Source: a bacterium (lineage in GTDB: Bacteria > Chloroflexota > Dormibacteria > Aeolococcales > Bog-877). From it: a DNA stretch of 10,877 bases. The notes below the pieces were generated by a model. The model worked only from the letters and a program-made list of their open reading frames with translations. It ran no database searches and had not been told where the DNA came from. The position numbers and the translations under genes are program-made. This document shows positions 5,087-10,877 of this stretch, piece after piece. The stretch spans positions 1 through 10,877 of the forward strand of contig JAKBTP010000150.1 of the NCBI GenBank assembly GCA_021844355.1, given 5' to 3'. Every line of letters begins with the position of its first letter. Position 1 is the first letter of the stretch.

Positions 5087-8000
5087 GGCTCGGCGCTGGC
5101 CGGTCTGGCGGCAGGTCGCCGGCAGGGACCTGTTGGGCCTGGGGAGGACCGCGACCTCGACCGTGACCGAGGGGCGCGCGGCGCGCACCGTCACCGCCGA
5201 CCGGGTGGCCACCTCTATCTGCCCCTACTGTGCTGTGGGGTGCGGCCAGCTGGTGTACGTCCGCCAAGGGGAGGTCACCCAGATCGAGGGTGACCCGGCC
5301 AGCCCGCTCTCGCGGGGGCGCCTCTGCCCCAAGGGCGCGGCTAGCAGGGAGCTGGTCAACAGCCCCCTGCGGGAGCTGAAGGTGAAATATCGCCGGCCCT
5401 ACGGGACCTCGTGGGAGGAGATCTCCCTGGACTCGGCCATGGACATGATCGCGGACCGGGTGATCGCCACCCGTGACGCCACCTTCGAAGAGTCCGATGA
5501 GCAGGGTCGCCCACTCCGGCGCACGATGGGGATCGCCAGCCTGGGGGGCGCCACCATCGACAACGAGGAGAACTACCTCTGGCGAAAGCTGATGGTGGGC
5601 CTGGGCGTCGTCCAGGTCGAGAACCAGGCCCGAATATGACACTCCGCCACCGTCCCCGGTCTGGGGGCTTCGTTCGGTAGGGGCGGCGCCACCACCTTCC
5701 CCGGCGACCTTGTGAACTCGGACTGCGTGGTGGTGATGGGATCCAACATGGCGGAGTGCCACCCGGTGGCCTTCCAGTGGGTGGTGGAGGCCCAGAAGCG
5801 GGGTGGCAAGCTGGTCCACGTCGACCCTCGTTTCACCCGGACCAGCGCCCTGGCCGACCTGCACATCCCACTGCGGGCGGGCAGCGACATCGCCTTCCTG
5901 GGCGGGCTGATCCACTACGTCCTGGAGAACCAGCGCTATTTCCGCGACTACGTGGTCAACTACACCAACGCTGCCACGATCATCGATGAGCGCTTCCTGG
6001 ACACCGAGGACCTGGACGGATTCTTCTCCGGCTGGAACCAGGACCAGGGGATGTACGACAACCGCACCTGGCAGTACCGGGGGGGGTCGGTCTGGGCGGC
6101 CGCCGGACAGCGCACCGCTCCCGCGCCGCAGGGCGACGGTGTCGTGGTGGCGGGTGAGGTGCCCTTCGAGGACCCCAGCCTGGAGGACCCCCACTGCGTC
6201 TTCCAGCTCCTGCGCCGCCACTTCTCCCGGTACACCGAGGAGATGGTGGAGCGCGCCTGCGGGGTCCCCGCCGACCAGTTTCGCCGGCTGGCCGAGCTGA
6301 TCTGCGACAGCTCGGGCCCGGAGCGGACCACCTGCTTCGTGTACGCGGTGGGCTGGACCCAGCACACGGTGGGGGTGCAGTACATCCGCACCGCCGCGAT
6401 CCTGCAATTGCTGCTGGGAAACATGGGCAGGCCGGGGGGCGGCATCCTGGCCCTCCGGGGCCATGCCAACATCCAGGGGGCCACCGACATCGCCACCCTC
6501 TTCGACGTCCTCCCCGGCTACCTGCCGATGCCGATGGTCCAGGACGCTGCCGACCTGGACGGGTTCTGTCGGCCCCATGGAGGTGCCGCCGGTGGCTACT
6601 GGGGCAACCTCAAGGCATATCTGGTCTCCCTGCTCAAGGCCTACTGGGGCGATGCCGCCACCGCCGACAACCAGTTCGCCTTCCACTACCTTCCCCGTCT
6701 CACCGGCGACCACTCCACCTACCAGAGCACCCTGGGCATGGTGGACGGGACCGTGAAGGGGTTCTTCGTCCTGGGTGAGAACCCGGCCGTGGGCTCAGCC
6801 CACGGCACCCTGCACCGCCGGGGGCTGCGCAATCTGGACTGGCTGGTGGTCCGCGATCTCTACGAGATCGAGACGGCCGGATTCTGGTACGACTCGCCGG
6901 AGGTGGCCGCCGGCGAGGTCCGGAGTGAGGAGATCGGCACCGAGGTGTTCTTCCTGCCGGCGGCGGCCCACACGGAGAAGGACGGGAGCTTCACCAACAC
7001 CCAGAGGCTGCTCCAGTGGCATGAGCGGGCCATAGACCCGGCGGGGGACCGCCGGTCCGAGCTCTGGTTCGCCTACTGGCTGGGCCGGCGGATCCGCGAG
7101 AAGCTGGAGGGTCGGCAGGTGGATCGTGACCGGCCGGTCCTGGACCTCACCTGGGAATACCCCTTGGAGGGCGATCAGCAGGAACCACGGGCCGAGGCGG
7201 TCCTGAGAGAGATCAGCGGCGTGGCGGCCGACGGAAGCCCGCTCCCCGGATTGGGGGCGCTGCGCGACGACGGCAGCACCAGCTCGGGAACCTGGATCTA
7301 CTGCGGGGCGTACGCCGGGGGCCAGAACCAGACCTCTCGCCGACGTCCTCATTGGGAACAGAGCTGGGTGGCCCCGGAGTGGGGCTGGGCCTGGCCGATG
7401 AACCGCCGGGTCCTGTACAACCGGGCGTCCGCCGACCCCTCCGGACGGCCCTGGTCGGAGCGGAAGCGCTACCTGGCCTGGGACGCGGAGCAGGGACGCT
7501 GGACGGGGCCGGACGTTCCCGACTTCCCGGTGGACCGCGCCCCCAGCTACAAGCCGCCGCCCGGAGCCTCTGCCGAGAACTCGCTCCCGGGGGACCGTCC
7601 GTTCGTCATGCAGGCGGACGGCCGCGGCTGGCTGTTCGCCCCCAGCGGCCTGCTCGATGGTCCGTTCCCCACCCACTACGAGCCGCAGGAGTCGCTGACG
7701 CGCAATCCGCTGTACGAGCAGGAGGCCAACCCCGCTCGGCAGCGTTTCCTGCGTCCCGACAACCCCTACCACCCGACCGCAGGAGAGGAAGGCGCGGACC
7801 GCTTCCCCTTCGTGATGACCACCTACCGGCTCACCGAGCACCACACCGCCGGAGGGATGAGCCGCTTCCTGGCCCGGCTGAGCCAGCTCCAACCGGAGAT
7901 GTTCTGCGAGGTGAGCCCTGAGCTCGCCGAACTCCGGCGCCTCCGGCATGGCGGCTGGGCAACCATCGTCACGGCGAGAGCCTCGATCGAGGCCAGGGTC

Positions 8001-8216
8001 CTGGTCACCGCCCGGGTCACGCCGCTTCGGGTGCAGGGCCACCAGCTGCACCAGGTCGGGCTCCCCTACCACTGGGGCAGCCGCGGGCTGGTGCGAGGCG
8101 ACTCCGCCAACGACCTCTTCCCACTGGTCCTGGACCCCAACGTCCACATCCAGGAGGTCAAGGCCGCCACCTGCGACATCCGGCCCGGACGGCGGGCCGA
8201 CCAGCCGCCGTCGTGA
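5076..8216 (+). CDS. fdhA: Selenocysteine-containing formate dehydrogenase, catalytic alpha subunit
   Basis: Oxidises formate to CO2 at a molybdenum or tungsten bis-pterin-guanine-dinucleotide centre. The 1046-residue protein reads through an in-frame TGA at 5637-5639, decoded as selenocysteine (residue 188). The context VENQARI-U-HSATVPGLG matches the active site of Sec-type formate dehydrogenases, with the conserved His189 next to it, and the same frame continues as family sequence. The N-terminal [4Fe-4S] cluster ligands are Cys49, Cys52, Cys56 (CPYCAVGC) and Cys84 (CPKG). Molybdopterin-domain landmarks are FGRGGATTF, VVVMGSNMAECHPVAFQW (about 218-235) and VDPRFTRTSALADLH (about 250-264). 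The dinucleotide-binding C-terminal domain runs from about 907, with TTYRLTEHHTAGGMSR. The N-terminus (MPFEARRWPVWRQVAG) has no hydrophobic Tat h-region, so the enzyme is probably cytoplasmic. The ATG at 5076 is the only sensible start before the conserved N-terminus. Followed by fdhB and nrfD. It requires selenocysteine machinery encoded elsewhere. Confidence 0.95.
5637..5678 (+). promoter_or_regulatory. Bacterial SECIS element with recoded UGA (Sec188)
   Basis: The Sec TGA (5637-5639) is followed after 18 bases by GGTCT (5658-5662). CCCC (5654-5657) and GGGG (5663-5666) flank this loop and form a stem. From memory of E. coli fdhF, the GGUCU loop lies at the same 18-base distance and a U at position 17 (counting the U of UGA as 1) is bound by SelB; here position 17 (5653) is also T. 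A weaker lower stem, ACCG (5649-5652) with CGGT (5675-5678), is possible. This matches the element recognised by SelB to deliver Sec-tRNA. Confidence 0.85.
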
Positions 8217-8263
8217 GCTCTGCACCGCGGCAGCCGACGGTGGCCCTGCCCCTATGGCAGGCC

Positions 8264-8269
8264 GGAGGA
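8264..8269 (+). promoter_or_regulatory. Ribosome binding site deciding the fdhB start
   Basis: GGAGGA lies six bases before the ATG at 8276, an ideal Shine-Dalgarno. The alternative GTG at 8213, which overlaps the fdhA stop, has no such site. This favours the ATG. Confidence 0.7.
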
Positions 8270-8275
8270 ACCCGA

Positions 8276-9034
8276 ATGGGGTTCTTCACCGACAGCTCGG
8301 TGTGCATCGGTTGCAAGGCCTGCGAGGTGGCCTGCAAGGAGTGGAACGAGGTACCCGACCTGAAGCCCGCCTGGAGCGGCAACTCCTACGACAACACCCT
8401 GCGGCTGGGGGCGAACAGCTGGCGCCACGTGGCCTTCGTGGAGCGGGTGCGTCAGGACGACGCGGCCGGGGTGAGGTGGCTCATGAGCTCCGACGTGTGC
8501 AAGCACTGCACCCGGGCCGCCTGTCTCGAGGTCTGCCCGACCGGGGCGATCTTCCGATCTGAGTTCGGGACGGTGGTGGTCCAGGACGACGTCTGCAACG
8601 GATGTGGCTACTGCGTGGTCGCCTGCCCCTTCGGGGTGATCGAGCGCCGGGAGGATGACGGCCGGGCCTTCAAGTGCACCCTCTGCTACGACCGGCTCAA
8701 GGTCGGGGAGCAGCCGGCCTGTGCCAAGGCCTGCCCGACGGCGTCCATCCAGTTCGGACCGGTGGAGGAGCTGCGGGAGGCCGCCCAAGCGCGGCTGGAG
8801 CAGGTGCGGGGCCAGCCGGGGGGTGAGGAGGCGCGCCTGTACGGGGCGGACGAGGGGGACGGCGTGGGCGGCTTCGGCGCCTTCTTCCTCCTGCTGGACC
8901 GGCCCGAGGTGTACGGCCTCCCACCTCGCCCGGAGTACCGCCGCCGGGACGTGGTCACCATGTGGGGAGCGGCTTCGGTGGCAGCCTGGCTGCTGGTGGG
9001 CGGCCTGGCAGGAGCGCTGAGATGGCGGCGGTAG
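8276..9034 (+). CDS. fdhB: Formate dehydrogenase iron-sulfur (beta) subunit
   Basis: Electron-transfer subunit carrying electrons from FdhA to the membrane subunit. From the ATG at 8276 it has 252 residues and sixteen cysteines in the four-cluster ferredoxin pattern: Cys10/13/16/20 (CIGCKACEVAC), Cys75/78/83/87 (CKHCTRAACLEVC), Cys107/110/113/117 (CNGCGYCVVAC) and Cys134/137/149/153 (CTLC then CAKAC). These would hold four [4Fe-4S] clusters, as in FdnH/HybA/DmsB-type proteins. A single membrane helix near 227-246 (VVTMWGAASVAAWLLVGGLAG) ends in RWRR, like the C-terminal anchor of FdnH. An in-frame GTG at 8213, overlapping the fdhA stop as GTGA, would add 21 residues and cannot be excluded, since related proteins often have N-terminal extensions. 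It overlaps nrfD by 13 bases. Confidence 0.95.
   Translation: MGFFTDSSVCIGCKACEVACKEWNEVPDLKPAWSGNSYDNTLRLGANSWRHVAFVERVRQDDAAGVRWLMSSDVCKHCTRAACLEVCPTGAIFRSEFGTVVVQDDVCNGCGYCVVACPFGVIERREDDGRAFKCTLCYDRLKVGEQPACAKACPTASIQFGPVEELREAAQARLEQVRGQPGGEEARLYGADEGDGVGGFGAFFLLLDRPEVYGLPPRPEYRRRDVVTMWGAASVAAWLLVGGLAGALRWRR
9010..9014 (+). promoter_or_regulatory. Ribosome binding site of the nrfD gene
   Basis: AGGAG, inside the 3' end of fdhB, lies seven bases before the ATG at 9022. It selects this start over the in-frame upstream extension beginning at 8962, which would be buried in fdhB. Confidence 0.7.
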
Positions 9035-9936
9035 AACGGCGCGAGGAGCCCGCTGAGAGGCCGCTGGTGCCGCGAGAGCGGCCCCGCTCCTACTACGGGC
9101 TGCCGATCGTGCGGCGGCCGGCCTGGACCTGGGAGGTGCCCCTCTACTTCTTCACCGGGGGCACCGCCGGTGCCCTGGCCGCGGTCTCCATCCTGGCCCG
9201 CTGGAGCGGCCAGCACCGGATGGGCCGGAGCGCTCGCCGGATGGCGCTGGCGGGGGCGCTGGTGAGCCCGGCGCTGCTGATCTCGGACCTGGGGCGTCCT
9301 GCCCGATTCCTCAACATGCTGAGGGTGCTGCGGCCGACCTCCCCGATGAGCCTTGGGAGCTGGACCCTGGCCGGGTTCGGGACCGCGCTCGGGATGGCCG
9401 AGGCGGCTGACCTGGCCGGCCTGCCGGTGGCCGTGACGGGAACGATGGAGGGGGCGGCGGGCATCCTGGGACCGATCCTCGCCAACTACACGGCGGTGCT
9501 CCTGGGCGACACCGCCAACCCCACCTGGCGTGGGGGACGCCACCTCCTGCCCTTCGTCTTCTCCGGCAGCTCGCTGGCGGCCGCCGGCGGGGCGCTCTGT
9601 CTGGCCGGCCCCGGGGAGGGGAGGGCGGCGTCCCGCCGCATGGTGGTGGTCGGGACAGCGCTGGAGCAGGCCGCCTTCCTGGCCATGGAGTCCCAGCTGG
9701 GACCCTTGGCCGAGCCCTACCGGACCGGGAGGGGTGGGCGCCTCGCTCAGGCCCACAGGAGAGCCTCCTGGGCGGGGGCGCTATTGGTGCTCGCCGGGAG
9801 GCGGAGCCCTCTCCTGCAGCGGCTTGGCGGGGCTCTGGCCCTGGGGTCCTCCGCCCTCCTGCGTCAGGCTGTCTACCGGGCGGGGTTCCAGGCCGCGGAC
9901 GATCCCGCGTACCTGGTGGAGAGCCAGGAGAGCTGA
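9022..9936 (+). CDS. nrfD: NrfD/PsrC-type membrane subunit of formate dehydrogenase
   Basis: Integral membrane subunit that would take electrons from FdhB and reduce the quinone pool; it has no haem-ligand pattern of cytochrome b-type FdnI subunits. The protein has 304 residues from the ATG at 9022, chosen because AGGAG lies seven bases upstream. NrfD landmarks are SYYGLPIV (23-30), WEVPLYFFTGGTAGALAAVS (37-56), LISDLGRPARFLNMLRVL (86-103) followed by RPTSPMSLGSW (104-114), and YTAVLLGDTANPTW (156-169). Hydrophobic segments occur near 40-60, 74-92, 112-134, 145-162, 176-195, 206-222, 249-260 and 265-281, consistent with about eight helices. The start overlaps fdhB by 13 bases, indicating one operon and coupled translation. 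NrfD-anchored formate dehydrogenases of this gene order are common in Actinomycetota. It ends 31 bases before the convergent lysE-like gene. Confidence 0.92.
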   Translation: MAAVERREEPAERPLVPRERPRSYYGLPIVRRPAWTWEVPLYFFTGGTAGALAAVSILARWSGQHRMGRSARRMALAGALVSPALLISDLGRPARFLNMLRVLRPTSPMSLGSWTLAGFGTALGMAEAADLAGLPVAVTGTMEGAAGILGPILANYTAVLLGDTANPTWRGGRHLLPFVFSGSSLAAAGGALCLAGPGEGRAASRRMVVVGTALEQAAFLAMESQLGPLAEPYRTGRGGRLAQAHRRASWAGALLVLAGRRSPLLQRLGGALALGSSALLRQAVYRAGFQAADDPAYLVESQES

Positions 9937-9937
9937 A

Positions 9938-9958
9938 AGCGGCGGAGTCGCCCCCGCT
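9938..9958. terminator. Candidate bidirectional hairpin terminator between nrfD and the LysE-type gene
   Basis: AGCGGCGG (9938-9945) pairs with CCCCCGCT (9951-9958) across a five-base loop, AGTCG; the stem has seven pairs and one C/C mismatch. It fills most of the 31-base gap between two convergent stops. No T-run follows on either strand, so intrinsic termination is uncertain, though U-less hairpins are common in high-GC bacteria. Confidence 0.4.
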
Positions 9959-9967
9959 CCCTCCCTC

Positions 9968-10594
9968 TCAGAATCTCTCGGAGGCCAGGAGCGCGCTGAA
10001 ACCGAGCAGCGCGACACCCGTGCCGGCGTGCAGCGCCCGGCGCATCCGCCGGCGCTGCAGCCAGGGGCGGAGGCTGGAGATGCCCGCCGAGACGGCCAGG
10101 AGGTACACCAGCGAGAGCAGGGCGTGACTCCAGGCGAAAGCCAGCACCCAGCCCAGGCCCGAGCCGGGCCGCAGGAACTGCGGGAGCACCGCGAGGTAGA
10201 AGACCAGCACCTTGGGATTGGTGATGTTGGAGAGGAATCCCTGGCGCCACCCGCTGCGGACGTTCCCGATGGCGGAGCCGCCGTTTTCCTCGGCTGAATC
10301 CGGCGCCCGGGCCGCCGAGCGCAGGGCCTGAGCCCCCAGGTAGGCCAGGTAGACGACGCCGGCCCAGCGGATGGTTTGGAAGAGCGGCTGGGCCCTCAGG
10401 ATGACCGCGCTGAGCCCGGCGGCCGCCAGCGTCCCCTGGAGGGCGTTGGCGCTGCTGATCCCCAGAGCCGCGGAGCGCCCGCGGCGGGCGCCGCCCAGCA
10501 GGGCGTTCCGCGTGACCACCGCGAAGTCCGGGCCCGGCACCAGGACCAGGACCGCGGCGAGCGCCAGGTACTCCCCGTACGCCGACCACTCCAC
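9968..10594 (-). CDS. LysE/RhtB family amino-acid exporter
   Basis: A small membrane exporter of the LysE/RhtB family, which typically expels amino acids or related metabolites. The substrate cannot be read here. From the GTG at 10594 it has 208 residues, the usual family size, and places the signature VPGPDF at 19-24 as in relatives. Other landmarks are RNALLGGARRGRSAALGIS (29-47), WAGVVYLAYLGAQALRSA (77-94), GFLSNITNPKVLVFYLAVLP (119-138) and a last helix near 191-204. About six helices are expected. Weak GGTGAG lies just before this GTG. An alternative TTG at 10630 overlaps the upstream stop as TTGA and would give 220 residues; longer extensions to 10834 lie inside the upstream gene and are rejected. 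It follows the zf-CGNR gene on the same strand by 32 bases and is probably co-transcribed. Confidence 0.88.
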   Translation of the reverse strand: MEWSAYGEYLALAAVLVLVPGPDFAVVTRNALLGGARRGRSAALGISSANALQGTLAAAGLSAVILRAQPLFQTIRWAGVVYLAYLGAQALRSAARAPDSAEENGGSAIGNVRSGWRQGFLSNITNPKVLVFYLAVLPQFLRPGSGLGWVLAFAWSHALLSLVYLLAVSAGISSLRPWLQRRRMRRALHAGTGVALLGFSALLASERF

Positions 10595-10626
10595 CGGCTC
10601 ACCCAATGCCGAGGCGAGGTGAACGG

Positions 10627-10877
10627 TCAACCCTGCGCCGACCCGTGGGGCGGCGGCGACGGGGGCACCGGGTCGTCGACGGCAACGCCCTCCGGATGGC
10701 GGCTGCGGAAGCGCGCCACCTTGTCCCGGTTGAGGCAGCGCAAGGAGCAGAACCGCCGGCTGCCGTTGCGCGAGGTGTCCACGAAGACCAGGTCGCAGCG
10801 CTCCGCGGCACAGGTCCCGAGGCGGCTCGACCACCCGGACCCGATCACCGTGGCCAGGGCCACGGCGCAGGTCGCGC
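10627..10877 (-). CDS. CGNR zinc-finger domain protein, 5'-truncated by window edge
   Basis: Only the C-terminal part is visible; the frame is open to the right edge of the window, so the GTG at 10863 is probably internal. Counting from that GTG, the zinc ribbon is RLGTCAAERCDLVFVDTS (14-31) followed by RNGSRRFCSLRCLNR (32-46), with ligands Cys18, Cys23, Cys39 and Cys43, then basic DKVARFRSRHPEG. This is the zf-CGNR fold, usually C-terminal to an ABATE domain in proteins thought to be stress-related transcription regulators. The eponymous CGNR is CLNR here, and the last cysteine pair is spaced by three residues rather than the four I recall for the classic motif. The final 18 residues are Pro/Ser-rich and probably disordered. 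It may regulate the downstream LysE-type exporter, by position only. Confidence 0.82.
   Translation of the reverse strand, partial: ATCAVALATVIGSGWSSRLGTCAAERCDLVFVDTSRNGSRRFCSLRCLNRDKVARFRSRHPEGVAVDDPVPPSPPPHGSAQG

Noticed and set aside
5573..5711. fdhA as a pseudogene, or as two separate genes starting at 5076 and 5712
   Set aside because: There is no frameshift, the stop is TGA at the catalytic Sec position with a SECIS hairpin after it, and the codons between the TGA and 5712 encode conserved family sequence.
4395..6713. A 772-codon open frame on the minus strand across mvaB and fdhA
   Set aside because: It runs antisense to two clearly recognisable genes, is rich in Pro/Arg/Gly/His with no recognisable domain, and its C-terminal half is an out-of-frame reading of mvaB. 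Long spurious frames are expected in DNA this GC-rich.
8213..8275. GTG at 8213 as the fdhB start (GTGA overlap with the fdhA stop)
   Set aside because: No Shine-Dalgarno precedes it, whereas the ATG at 8276 has GGAGGA at ideal spacing. Kept as an alternative because homologues can carry N-terminal extensions.
10595..10834. Longer LysE-type protein starting at 10834
   Set aside because: The extension is a shadow frame of the zf-CGNR coding sequence, and the family starts about 18-20 residues before the PGPD motif.

Overview
The window is a uniformly GC-rich (about 70 % by eye), densely packed bacterial chromosome segment with GTG starts, 4-base stop/start overlaps and tail-to-tail gene pairs. 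The protein styles (actinobacterial-type selenocysteine formate dehydrogenase with an NrfD anchor, YihY/BrkB, a zf-CGNR protein, a Ser/Pro-linker secreted propeller-like protein) fit a soil-type high-GC lineage such as Actinomycetota or the neighbouring Dormibacterota/Chloroflexota. The assignment is an inference; no rRNA or marker gene is present.

Layout. (1) 1-1019 (+): 3' part of a secreted, probably beta-propeller-like protein, cut by the window edge. (2) 1022-3084 (-): two-gene ABC-2 exporter operon, ATPase then permease, overlapping by 4 bases. (3) 3182-4090 (+): YihY/BrkB membrane protein, diverging from the ABC operon and overlapping the 3' end of the next gene by 43 bases. (4) 4048-4992 (-): HMG-CoA lyase. 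(5) 5076-9936 (+): three-gene formate dehydrogenase operon, made of a molybdopterin catalytic subunit (fdhA), a four-cluster ferredoxin-like subunit (fdhB) and an NrfD-type membrane subunit. (6) 9968-10877 (-): a zf-CGNR protein, truncated by the window edge, followed by a LysE/RhtB-type exporter. No tRNA, rRNA, CRISPR array, insertion sequence or phage gene was seen.

The main point is that fdhA looks broken by a stop codon (TGA at 5637-5639) but is almost certainly one intact 1046-residue selenoprotein. The TGA falls exactly at the catalytic Sec/Cys of formate dehydrogenase. It is followed by a bacterial SECIS-like hairpin with a GGUCU apical loop at the same distance (18 nt) as in E. coli fdhF. 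Splitting this gene into two ORFs or calling it a pseudogene would be an error. FdhA, FdhB and NrfD together would oxidise formate (or reduce CO2) and pass electrons through the iron-sulfur chain to membrane quinone. The catalytic subunit has no visible Tat signal, so a cytoplasm-facing enzyme is likely.

Regulatory layer. Several genes have a TANNNT -10-like box 6-9 nt before the start codon and no Shine-Dalgarno, which suggests leaderless transcripts. One 16-base block (TAYCCTGGCGGGGTGC) occurs before brkB and again before fdhA. At fdhA it would start a 13-codon upstream ORF that overlaps the fdhA start. The divergent mvaB/fdhA intergenic region carries a 13-base inverted repeat between the two -10 boxes. 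I found no clearly new multi-gene system; the selenoprotein readthrough and this promoter architecture are the points most worth checking.
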